Source: Patiria miniata
Lineage: Eukaryota; Echinodermata; Asteroidea; Valvatida; Asterinidae
DNA length: 64,000 nucleotides
Reading direction: 5' to 3'
Assembly: GCF_015706575.1 (NCBI RefSeq)
Contig: NW_024037056.1
Location: 7,577,176 to 7,641,175, forward strand
The translations under genes were made by a program, and so were the position numbers. Below are positions 11,690 through 22,414 of this stretch, in pieces (position 1 is the stretch's first letter; each line of letters starts with the position of its first letter). The notes below the pieces were generated by a model. That model worked only from the letters and a program-made list of their open reading frames with translations. It was not told the origin of the DNA and ran no database searches.

Positions 11690-12505
11690 TACCTCATGAA
11701 TATTCATCGTGCAGCCTTGGCATTTCATTTGTCCATTCCAGCAACTCAACTGTGTGAAAGTTTTTACTATTTCCCCGCCTCTCCGCATGCGCGCGTGACG
11801 CGCAAACAAACTATGGAGGTACCGGTACTATCACACACCTGGGTCGCAACCTTAGATTTTGTTCCAGTGTAGTACTGTGTTTTCTTTTACCAACGACGCC
11901 TGGGCTATAGTCTGTGTAATAGAACACGGCGAATTCCGTGGTCACGCGCTTTGTATAATGTTACGTGATATGGGGCCGGTTGTTGTTGTATTACAATGGA
12001 GCTATTAAACACTCCATGGTATTACAAAGCACTGCATTCGAATTGACCAATCAAACCATTTAGTCCTGATTTGGGAATGAAATTACGTCACGATTTAGTC
12101 AAGTCAACTTCGATTGGCGTGTGCGTGGCTTGAATAAACTTGCACGTCAGGAGATGTCAGACGTTATACAGGATTTGGCTCCGTGGATAACGGGTGATAC
12201 TCAGACTAGGGCTTTATGTGCGTACCCTGGAGATCACCGGTGAGGACATCCAATTGTTTGTGCCAGTCTAGTCCAAAATGATCCCATAGCACAGTGGGCG
12301 CTGCCTATCAAAATGGCGACCGGTGGTGTTCGCTTTGTAATTTCTAACGAGGAAGAACTGGATGAAATAATTAAAATAATGACACAATAACAATTTTCTA
12401 TTCTGTTTGTCAATATTTCAGTTTTTTTCAAATACTGCAAAATCAAAAACATGGTTGAATGGACCAATGAAATATCGCAGCTGCCTGATGAATATTTATG
12501 AGGTA
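11690..12505. mobile_element. TA-flanked DNA element with ~60-bp inverted ends
   Basis: The left end (from 11692, CCTCATGAATATTCATCGTG) is inverted at the right end (to 12503, with TGATGAATATTTATGAGG). Similarity extends about 55-60 bp inward, through TTTCATTTGTCCATTC and its complement. TA lies at both borders (11690-11691 and 12504-12505), as in Tc1/mariner-type insertions. It begins only 17 bp after the stop of the first fibrinogen gene, so that gene's 3' UTR probably runs into it. No transposase was found. Confidence 0.65.
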
Positions 12506-12599
12506 TGGTTAAACAGGAAAGAGGCAATGATAGTTGCTCTCTACCTGTTCGACTGCAGTAAATTCAGTTTCAAAGACTTTATAGGGCTCTGACGATGAA

Positions 12600-13067
12600 T
12601 ACATCGGTATTTCAATAGTAAATTTCGCGTACGATTTATACTTTCTTATAACTATTCAAGTACAATTCACTCTTACTAAGTAAAATCATTCAAGTTTTGA
12701 CGGTGATATTTCTTTTCATCTTAAATCACATTGATTTTCACATTGATTTCCAAGTTTCAATTTTGTTTAATTTAGATATTAATACATCTGAATTAGATGT
12801 CCTTAACTTAAAAACGTGACTGTGTCAATACGCACGTGCTACTCGATTATTTCCGAAGAATGAAGGGACCAGACGATTTAGAATAAACATCACTCAAATT
12901 TTAGATTGAAAAAAACTCTGACAAAATAAACCAATCTAGTCGAACTCTAGAGGAAACTCCATCTATTCGATTGAATGAGTTTCAATCACTAGCGTCTGTT
13001 TCAGGCGCTTGGAGCTAATGTTTACTCGAATACATGTGCATTTGTTTTCTTTGAAAACCGTCGTCTA
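12600..13067. other. AT-rich intergenic; nothing recognised
   Basis: No ORF, RNA gene or repeat boundary could be supported. Confidence 0.5.
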
Positions 13068-13700
13068 CGTTTTCACGAAGAGCCACATATGTCAACAAAT
13101 ACCTTTTTTTATATCGATTTGTTCGCTGTTTGGATTTAAAACATTGTACTTAACCATTTTGACATTTTCTGTAAGCAAAACATCGTTAATTTCCAAATTA
13201 CATTAATGATGCAAGGGACAGTAATCTCGATAATTGCATTGTGCGTTTTCACAAAGAGCCACATACATTTTTGCCCCTTGAACACGTTCAAAACCTATTG
13301 TACGGAAAGGCGTAAAAGCATGTCAACTGAAATTTTCGTTATATCTTTGTTACATTCTCAGCTTTGCGTGCGTACACACTCGCGCCTAACCTATGGAAAA
13401 GCACGTTGAACCGAAAGGGCCAAAATGTCACCGAAAATGTAGAAATCTTGAATTTTCGTTTTCACGAAGAGCCATATATCTTTACTCATAATGTTCACAA
13501 AATAACTACTGTATTAATTATAATCACTGTGATCACGTAACAATTCAGCTCTCATAGAATTATATGATGGTTTCAATACTGCACAAAGTTGTTGCAAAGT
13601 AGTATTTTTGGCAGTTTTAAAGTAGGAGAAACTTCTTTTGCGATTATCTCGAAAACGCTTTTTCTTAAAAATCCACATAATGTGGATCTTCGTGAAAACA
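13068..13700. repeat. Element with spaced CGTTTTCACGAAGAGCCACAT motifs
   Basis: The motif CGTTTTCACGAAGAGCCACAT appears in direct orientation at 13068, 13244 and 13457. It appears inverted at about 13676-13700. Spacing is about 175-215 bp and the intervening sequences are unlike each other. A related motif occurs in the element at 51068-51706 and in block Y. Confidence 0.65.
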
Positions 13701-14024
13701 GGGACGAAATGAGAGTACTCTCGCAATGTAAAATAGCAAAAACTCACTCAGTGCACTGAATGTAACAATATTGCTGGTAAATTCTGTATTAGTATAGTGC
13801 TTGCATCAAATGCCATTATTTTTTAAATGAGCGCTAGATTTCTAACTTTGCCTACCTGACTTTAGAATCGTCAGAAGATGACAGCAAAACGCGTTGTTTG
13901 TAGTTCATTGGCGGAATGTTTTTATGAGATATTCCAGCCATCTTTATGAAGAGCAGTGCCTCTTTTTAAATTAAAATGTAGCAAACATCGTATTCTGGTT
14001 AAAGACATGTAATAAATAAAAGGT

Positions 14025-14524
14025 AAATGTAGGAACATACAATGTATGTAAACTGTGCATGAGTAACGGGAGAGGACGAGTGCAGCAGAGTAGTCTTTTC
14101 TTTTGAGGTAATCATTTGTTAACCCGTTGCTATGGTTACTTGCTCAAAGATCCAAGTTGATCGATACATTATGAGAACCATCTCCATAGAGGTACGAACA
14201 CAAACGGGACAATACATCAATGCACTCACTCGTATACGCCACAACACTATGTCTGGTGGTTTGAATCAAGTTTATTGTTTCGGAACGTGCCCGGAGACGA
14301 GGAGTAATCGAGCGAGCCAGGAGCGTTGAAGACCGGTGGCTGTCAATATTACGACCAAGGTTCTAATAACATTGATTTATGCCATGGAGATACCTTCACT
14401 TGGAAATATTATGTTACGTGTTTCGCTGAAATTCCAACTATCACTTTGCGTTGACGTCAAAATGGAGGAGGTTTGGGTTTTGAGTCGCTCAAGTAGACAG
14501 GTACTTGTCACCTGTCTTTGGTAG
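14025..14524 (+). repeat. Tandem duplicate of the promoter and 5' exon region of FREP 2
   Basis: About 495 bp here is repeated in the same orientation at about 14521-15020. The block covers CATGAGTAACGGGAGAGGACGA, the TGTTAACCCGTTGCTATGG region and the start codon with the first ~22 codons (MEEVWVLSRSSRQVLVTCLW) of the fibrinogen gene. In this upstream copy the frame stops right after CTGTCTTTG, where the sequence becomes GTAGGAGC. That could act as a splice donor. It may be an inert duplication or an alternative promoter and leader. Confidence 0.75.
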
Positions 14525-14960
14525 GAGCATAAAATGCATGTAACTGTGCATGAGTAACTGGAGAGGACGAGTGCGGCAGAATAGCGTTTCCTTTGAGGTA
14601 ATCATTTGTTAACCAGTTGCTATGGTTACTTGATCAAAGATGAAAGTTGGTCGATAAATCATAAGAACCATCGCTACAGCTAGAGGTATGAACAGAATCG
14701 GGACAATACATCATTGTACGTATTCGTATACGTCTCAACGTGATCAATATGTGTGGTGGTTTGAATCAGGTTTATTTGTTTCGGAACGTGCTCGGAGACG
14801 AGGAGTAATCGAGCGAGCCAGGAGCGTTGAAGACTGGTGGCTGTCAATATCACGACCAAGGTTCTAATAACAATTGATTGATGCCATGGAGATACCTTCA
14901 CTTGGAAATATGCTACGTGTTTCGCTGGAATTCCAACTATCACTTTGCGTTGACGGCAAA

Positions 14961-15992
14961 ATGGAGGAGGTTCGGGTTTTGAGTCGCTCACGTAGACAGG
15001 TACTTGTCACCTGTCTTTGGTTTTATACTTTCTTTTTAAGCTTGCCCACGTCTCAAGGTACCTCTTGTGGTCATGCACTCTCACAGGAATTCAATGCTGC
15101 TGAAAATCGAGCACTAAGAAATGCCACAATTTGGTCGGGTAGAGTTGGTACTCTTGTCGGCTGTGTGAGCCGGTGCCACTCTTGGCAAGCTTGCAAATCA
15201 GTCAATTACTTCAAGAACAATCGCAGGTGTGATATGAACAATGTTACGGGAGTCGATGTGCCAAACAATTTGGTTGCAGACTACGGGAGCGTGTACTTCG
15301 ATGGTCATGGAGGCACACCTGAGGTCTCCGTAGCGGCTTACAGCGATTGCCAGAGTTTACTGAAGGCAGGTTACAGCATGAGCGGTATCTATACGATATT
15401 CCCTGCGGGATTCGCAGATGGTCTAAGGGTGTACTGCAACATGGAGACAGACGGTGGAGGCTGGCTTGTCATTCAGAGGCGTCAGGATGGCAGTGTCAAC
15501 TTCTACCGCGGCTGGGCTGACTACCGCGTGGGCTTTGGGGACTTGGCTGGTGAGTTTTGGCTCGGCAACGACAACTTGCGCACCTTGAGTAATTCTACTG
15601 GATCTTGGGACCTTCGAATCGATTTAGAGGACTGGGATGGCAACACGGCCTGGGCCGAGTACGGAGATTTCCGGATCTTAGGAGATGATTACAGTCTGAG
15701 TTTTGATTCGTACAATGCGGACAGTACGGCTGGAGACTCACCGACATTCCACAATCATTGGCCATTTTCAACGAGGGACAACGACAATGACTTGGTATCG
15801 ATCATTAACTGCGCAGAGGACGTGCATGGAGCTTGGTGGTATGTGGCGTGTTCTCAGTCAAACCTGAATGGTTTGTATTTTAACTCATCATGGGAACAGA
15901 ATGGAGATAGGCGAGGCATAACATGGGTTTTATGGAGGGGTGAACTTTATTCCTTGAAAAAGTGCGATATGAAGACTCGATTAGCAATATGA
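14961..15992 (+). CDS. PAN/fibrinogen-related protein 2 (secreted lectin-like)
   Basis: I chose the ATG at 14961 (AAAATGG context), which gives MEEVRVLSRSRRQVLVTCLW followed by a hydrophobic signal peptide ending near LPTSQG. An upstream in-frame ATG at 14874 would put 29 residues before the signal and is less likely. The mature protein has a PAN/apple-like domain with five cysteines, then a fibrinogen C-terminal domain beginning at SDCQSLLKAGYS. Visible family marks are METDGGGWLVIQRR, NFYRGW, EFWLGNDNL, an Asp-rich calcium loop RDNDND, INCAEDVHGAWWY, SNLNGLYF and SLKKCDMKTR. It is 343 residues, intronless, and an intact paralogue of the gene at 10609. ATTAAA at 16073 is a possible poly(A) signal. 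A role in recognition or innate immunity is inferred from the family. Confidence 0.9.
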   Translation: MEEVRVLSRSRRQVLVTCLWFYTFFLSLPTSQGTSCGHALSQEFNAAENRALRNATIWSGRVGTLVGCVSRCHSWQACKSVNYFKNNRRCDMNNVTGVDVPNNLVADYGSVYFDGHGGTPEVSVAAYSDCQSLLKAGYSMSGIYTIFPAGFADGLRVYCNMETDGGGWLVIQRRQDGSVNFYRGWADYRVGFGDLAGEFWLGNDNLRTLSNSTGSWDLRIDLEDWDGNTAWAEYGDFRILGDDYSLSFDSYNADSTAGDSPTFHNHWPFSTRDNDNDLVSIINCAEDVHGAWWYVACSQSNLNGLYFNSSWEQNGDRRGITWVLWRGELYSLKKCDMKTRLAI

Positions 15993-16439
15993 GATTACTT
16001 AAACGCGTTATTTCACTTTGACCGTCAACCTAAAACGACGTGATATATATCCACATTCATTAACAACACCAAATTAAAACAAAAACGCGTAAAGCGTGTC
16101 TCCGAATTCACTGTTGTTACCACTTTGAATATTTTTAGGGCATTAAATTTTAGTCAAGATGTGACATGAATGCAAATGCGAACAACCAGCAATTGAACAT
16201 ATTTTGTATGCTTATTATCACGATAAGCACTTAGCAAACAAGATTGTATCAGGTATTCAAACGTTTTTCCACTAATGCCAAAGTTCAATTGCTTGAGCAT
16301 GCATTACTCGAAAAACAGATTACTGCTATAGACACATTGGTGGAGATGTGACTGAAACTTAATGAATCTGACTACTTTTTTTTATCGGACTTATTTGTTC
16401 AGTGTCAAAGCAAAAACACTCTGAATTCTCTCAAATAGC

Positions 16440-16560
16440 GACCGGATTCAATAAGACAGTTATACCAAAATGCTGTGCAATATATATCGGTGGAATTCAA
16501 CTACAAGCCGGGACATCGCTTTGGCAAAATCTCTTTACTCTGATGATTAGTTGAATGCGG
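16440..16560. repeat. Fragment of the 18.7-21.5 kb repeat family
   Basis: CAATAAGACAGTTATACCAA through CGGGACATCGCTTTGGCAAAATCTC closely matches 20,490-20,590. This shows the repeat family extends upstream of the foldback at 17-18.7 kb. Confidence 0.65.
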
Positions 16561-17039
16561 TGTATAATGAATTCATTTTTTTTAACGATTGATTAGTGAA
16601 ATTACTAATCAACTATTGCTTTGAAATACTCATGTAACAACAGACTTTCGACGTATGAAAAGCGGCTTATAAAAAGCGACAGAGAACAAATATAGTGGCC
16701 AAAAAGGAGACCACTCTGGTGGAGAACCGACGAGTTGGAACTCTGAAGGACGGAGGTTCGACACCAGCCGTAACTGAACTAGAATAAAGGTTATTATTCA
16801 TTTGTCTGTTTTGAGGTAAGGGTGGACGAGTTCATCCAAAAAAAACCAACATTTTTAGCTAAAACAAACTAACTTCAACTTCGTTAAATAGCTTTGTGTA
16901 GTTGAGCAAAAGAATAATGTTCTCCGAGGAATTTTATGAGCTTTTCAGAATGTGGCTTTAGCCGTTTGTTTACTTAGACCGAGATATTTTTGAGCGCTCA
17001 GCGCAGGGTTTATTAGTAAGGGAATAAGTGTGTGTTCGG

Positions 17040-18720
17040 GAGGTATAATAACACTCTGTTTAAGACCGGTTGGAGTCTGGAAGGGTGATAATTACCCGAG
17101 GCGAAGCCGAGGTTTATTATCCCCCATCCAGACTCCAACCGGTCTTCGCCTCGGGTAATTATCACCCTTCCAGATTCCAACCGGTCTTAAACAGAGTGTT
17201 TAATACCGACCGAACATACATTCCCATTCATAAATACCTTTTTGGTCAAACAAAAATAGTTTCCGTCCAAACATCAAAACAAGTCCAAACTAGACATTGC
17301 TAACCATTTTGCTCAACAAATTTGCTTCATGTTGCATCAAACACCCCGCTGACTACAATATGGATTGTCCCTCTAGTTCATGTTGCATCAAACACCACTC
17401 TGACTATAATATGGATTGTCCCTCTACAACTCCCTACCTTAAAAAGAGATTGGCGCGCGCGTCGCGCGTACTGAGCGATGGTGCGCAGAATGCACCTGGG
17501 CGTTGTGTTGTGAATTTAGGACAATAAAATACTGACTCACTGGTAGTATTGTGCATGCTTATGTACGAGAGTATTATGAACGTTCAACCAAAAAAATATA
17601 TGTTTAATGATTAAAGGGAATATACATCATTTGCTTTTGCTGTAATTTTCAGAAATGGATGGAATTGGGGGGTTGAAAATATATAGCAAATATAGTTACA
17701 CTGACTTTTTTGAGGTTTTGGGTTCGAAAATGCTATAAAAACCAAGAAAAACAATCATTTTCCTGTAGTCTGGTTCCCTGACTCCATTTAAGAATAAACA
17801 GAGCAGTTTACATATATTGGGGAATTGTAAGGTCAGGGAACTAGTCTAGCTGGCTTGTACCCGTTCATAGGTGTGTAATCGATTGCAAACAAGTGTGATG
17901 GTCAACTGGGGCCAGTATTTGGGAAAAAAAGCCAGTTTTTTCCAACGCTGATCGGCCGATCAGCGTTGGAAATTGATACAAAAATACCAGTTTTCTTGAA
18001 AATGACAGTATACCAGGTGCCATGATTTTACAGGATGCTTTACACTGTCATTCACTAACAGTCCAGCAAGGTATTTCAAAATGATTTGGTAGTTTTATTT
18101 TTTGATGTTTGCCAATGTTGTATTTTCCCTTTAATGTAAACGATTAACATTAATTCATAAACACCTAAGACAGTTTAGCCATTCCTATTGGTCGAAAGCC
18201 CGTCACGTGGCCGGTCTTAACGGATGGTAAAGACATGGCTAGCTGGTCTAAAACACTTTTCCAGTGTCACATGAAATTTCGACTCCTAAAAATCCTGTGC
18301 CTTTTATTGTTTTATTGGTTGAACATTCACAATCCTCATGTAGGCATGCGCAATACTACCAGTGAGTCAGTATTTTGTAGTCCTTAATTCACAACGAAAC
18401 GCCCCAGGTGAATGCAATCTGCGCGACACCGCGCAGTACGCGCGACGTGCGCGCCAATCTCCATAAAAGGTCTTGTTTACATCTTATTTGCGAGCTGGAC
18501 ACTCCATTATTTAGCTAGAGGGATGTTCCAAAAACATGAAGTGAACTTGTTGAACAAAATCGGGGTTTTGTGACTGACAATTTTATATTTCTTGAACGAA
18601 AAGGTATTTATGAATGGGAATAAATATGTGGTTGGTCGGTATGAATTAGGCTTGGGTAATTATCAGCACCCAGACTCCAAGCGGTCTTAAACAGAGTAAT
18701 TAAACCTACAAAACATCCCC
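17040..18720. repeat. Composite foldback with a nested TTAA element
   Basis: The sequence around 17,165-17,600 is inverted at about 18,290-18,700. Shared blocks include TTCCCATTCATAAATACC, the region of GCGCGCG runs, and CACTGGTAGTATTG with its complement. A tight extra hairpin occupies 17,064-17,188, built on ACCGGTTGGAGTCTGG and the palindromic word CGAGGCGAAGCCGAGG. The TTAA element at 17,611-18,134 sits between the arms. Part of the right half (18,165-18,620) also recurs at 28,626-29,110. Confidence 0.75.
17611..18134. mobile_element. TTAA element family P, copy 1, with a 34-bp palindrome
   Basis: TTAA flanks both ends (17,611 and 18,131). The termini are inverted (AGGGAATATACATCATTTGC against AGGGAAAATACAACATTGGC). 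The body matches 24,212-24,741 in reverse orientation over its whole length. A perfect 34-bp palindrome is centred on CGGCCG at 17,939-17,972. There is no ORF; this is a non-autonomous piggyBac-like family. Confidence 0.8.
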
Positions 18721-18759
18721 TTAATAAGATGACAGCATCTCTTAGCTGGCTGTTACTTG

Positions 18760-21490
18760 CTTGCATAGATATAATGCTAACATTGCTATCACCTTTTGGA
18801 GGGAAATATATATATTTTTTTATATAAGGTTTTTAATTAAAAACTGTACAAGAGACGCTTGTAAATGCCAAACGCTATCTACTAGTAATTTTAAATGTTC
18901 ATTAATATTGTTGTGTCAACACTTACTTTTTATTAAGTCTCGATCGCTTTTGGACCACTCCCATTTAATAATATCGCTGGCAAAATTGTAATTAAATAAT
19001 CGAATTTGTTTGGTTGGAAAGTAAAACAATATTGGTTGTGTTAATATAAACTTCGTATATTAGTGGTAGTTACTGATTATGTAATTCGTAAAATTAGTCA
19101 AAGTTATTGTGAGGTTTGAAGCTATAATTTGATTTGAATGCGATGTACGGTGGCAAGGACCAAGGTTTGGTGTATTTTTTTCTGAGGTGGTAGCTCATAA
19201 AATCAGCAATTGAGTCTGAAAAAATTATCATGTATCAATCTGATTGAGCACAGATTAGAAGTATTAACATTATTTGCACAATCTTGCACTTATAGAATCT
19301 GGTTCTCCGTGATTCGACAACATAATTTTATCTTGAATTAACGTACATTCAGCCCGAGTTTCAGATGATCGTTTGTAAATCTTCAAATTTGTTGTTGACG
19401 TTTTAAAACATATTTACTCAAAACATAGTCCGTGTTCTCTTGTGTTAACTATTTTATATTTTAAAGTTGATTTAGTGCTGCATGCCAACAACTTTAAGTG
19501 ATGCAGTTCGGTGATTCAGGAAAGAACGTTTCAGTTATATCGTAATGAATGGTAACCTTTACATATTGATTCAAGTGATCAACGTTCAGAAAGTTGTCTA
19601 CATTTTCAATTCTGCAAGGATATGAAGTAAACTTTATTTTCATTTTTGCGCGACAGGTTAAAAATATTGTTTTCTTTTTAGCGGCAGACAAAGCTGGTTT
19701 ATTAATTTTGATATTTATAGAACTCTTCGATTGAGTAAGATTCGAATACTGAAAGATAATGCATGTAAAGCAAACTGTATCTTTTTAATTTTACATTTTA
19801 ATGTGGTATCGAGCATGACTTATCACCAAGCCTGGATTGCTTTTGAACCACACCACTTAAACAATCTTGCTTGCAAAACTGAAATCAGAAATTTGACAAG
19901 TCAAGGGGTTAGTTTTGTCAGAAAGTCACTTCTGTTTTGGAATAGTAAAACTGGTACGTGACAGTTAATGATTAGGCAATTCGTCAACTTTCTTCGAAAT
20001 TATGAACATGGTCGAAGGTATAATTTGTTTTGAATGCGATTAATGCTCGCAAGTACTGTTGTTTGGTGTTTATCTATGGCGGTAAATCGTACAGAAGATA
20101 AAGAGTGAAAAAAAATGTCATATATCAATCTAATTGTGCACGTTTTATAAGTCTAAATATTGTTCGCACTAGCCTTGCATTGTACATTGCTTTCGCGATT
20201 TTTTAAGATTAGCTTTGGCAAGATGGTAGTTTTGTAAAGGTTTTCTTACCTATTTTAATACTTGTATCACACAAATTACCAGAAACGAAATTCGATGACA
20301 ACAATATTGATATGAATGACAAACACAATAAATAAAATAATTGCTTTATTCAAATCATTGCCCATCACCACATAAGACGAGTTTACCGAATTTAGGACGA
20401 ATCGGAATGCTTCCAACTGAAATATGCTGCATTTATTTTTACTAGATTTTGTTGATCAGACCAAATTTGGTTAACAAAATAGCTCATAGTTGAATAAGAC
20501 AGTTGTACCAAAATGACGTGCAATAAATATTGATGAAAATCAACTTATTTATAAACTACAAACCAGGACATCGCTCGTGCAAAATCTCGAACGAACTTTT
20601 TAGTAACAGGTGTATCGTAATGTATGGTAACGTTTACAATGCTGCAAGGATATGAAGTAAACTTTATTTTCACTGGTTAAAACTATATTATTTGTTTGGG
20701 CGGCAGACAAAGCTGTTATATTAATTGTGATATTTAAACCCCCTTGAATGAGTTGCGATTTGAAAACTGTAAAATAATGCCTAAAAAGAGCAAACTATAT
20801 CTAAATGTTAATATGGTATTGAACATGACTTATCACCAAACCTCGATTGCTTTCAAACCAAACAACTTCAATATTCCTGCTTGCAAAACGGAAAGTAGAC
20901 ATTTGACAAGTAAAGGGATTAGTTTTCTGGGAAGATTACTGCTGGTAAGAATTGCTTTAGATTGTAAAGTTTGTTGTTGGCTTGAATGCAACGTGCACTA
21001 GCAAGAGCAATTGGTGGTAGCTCATACAAAAGCTATGGCGTGAAAACAATGTCATGTGTAATTTTCATATTTTCATGTTTATGTGTAGTTCTTTTTTTGT
21101 TGTTGCTATAATTATTACCAAATTTAGTGGTTGTTAAAAATATTGTTCGACAAATTATTCAATGGGACTTCTTTTCTTAAGCTGCAGAGGAGATATCATT
21201 ATGACTCAATCCTGTCACATTTTAGGTGAACGTTTGTGATTTCTCAAATTTTAGCTGACTTTTCAATTACTTAAAACAGATTCGGAGTTCTCTAGATCTT
21301 AGAAGTGTGATACGTGTTATAGCTTTTGAAGTTGATTCAAATAGTCACTCGCAGCGCGGGACATATGAAATTGTTAGTTTTTTTTTCAGGCCAGAAAGTT
21401 CGAGTATCTGTTTGCCCTTTTCTTTTCGTTTTATCAATATCGAGGTTTTTTTTCTAAGGCGGCAGAACGCTTTGCCCCAATCTATAACAA
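18760..21490. repeat. Three diverged tandem units of ~0.75-1 kb
   Basis: Anchor words recur in order. GCGGCAGACAAAGCTG lies at about 19,682 and 20,700, with a degraded form at 21,460. The ACTTATCACCAA(G/A)CCT block lies at about 19,818 and 20,828. Related TTTGATTTGAATGCGATG-like blocks lie near 19,130 and 20,025. The short frames at 18,761, 19,731 and 20,744 are the same segment from each unit. They diverge without keeping a protein, so they are treated as non-coding. Confidence 0.65.
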
Positions 21491-21504
21491 ATTAGCGGAG
21501 GTTT

Positions 21505-21615
21505 CCTACTGACACTCGTTCAAATGGGCCATGTTTTGTCGTCTGTGACCTTGAAAAACGAACTCTCCGTGGCAAAATCTTGGTGGCGCAGTGCATTGTG
21601 AATCGCCCAAATTGA
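21505..21615 (+). repeat. Dispersed conserved ~110-bp repeat, copy A
   Basis: The core ACTCTCCGTGGCAAAATCTT and the following GGCGCAGTGCATTGTGAAT recur at 38,655-38,710 (same strand) and at 38,335-38,450 (opposite strand). Copies A and C also share an upstream CTACTGACACTC-TTCAA-TGGGCC segment. Confidence 0.65.
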
Positions 21616-22414
21616 ATCTTTAGCGGCAGTAGTGGGGCTATTAAAGTCAAATAGCTGATACAATGTTACTAAAGCATGAAACTTCTCATGTTGGTTCTTC
21701 ACTAAACTCATCATTAAGACCTACATTATAAGATTATGGAGCAGTATCGAGACAGCCTAGTTCAAAATCGCTCATATTATCCCGGACTGGGAGCTTGAGT
21801 GCTGAAAAACATGCAAAATGATAGCATGAAGTCTCAAACAATTTCATTTGGCAAAAAAAGGTCCTCAGTATTTCACCAACCAAGTTTGAAGATTCAATTC
21901 ATTTTTTTAAGGGATAATTGTCTTCAATATGTTGCACATTATGAGGAAATGTGTACAAATAGAGACTATAGGCCTACCAGACATGCCAGATGTTTCTCTT
22001 TTGTTGGCACAGTTGATTCAGCACTAGATACTGATGGGTTGTTGTACTGTTGTTTCAGGTGCAATGTAATTGTCTTATATTGCATGTTTTCAACAAGACT
22101 TACCACGCCCACTTGTGGTCAACATGCAAATTGAGGTCAAAGTAAACATAAGTACAGTACGTGTATGACTCCACCCCGCTAGTTTAGTTGAATAATACAA
22201 AAGCGTGTGATGTTACTACCCCTGTCATGCGAGCTTATAATCATTCCTGAATCCATGTCATCTCCCAAGTTTGGGCACAACCATATTTGGAAGTCCAGTT
22301 GGCTCCCAGATAAACTCAACCATAAAAGTATGTAACGAAAAGAAACAAAAACATTCCAGTTACGCTGGACATTTGCAGCAAGATGGGTAATATACAGTTA
22401 TACCAATTGCCAAT

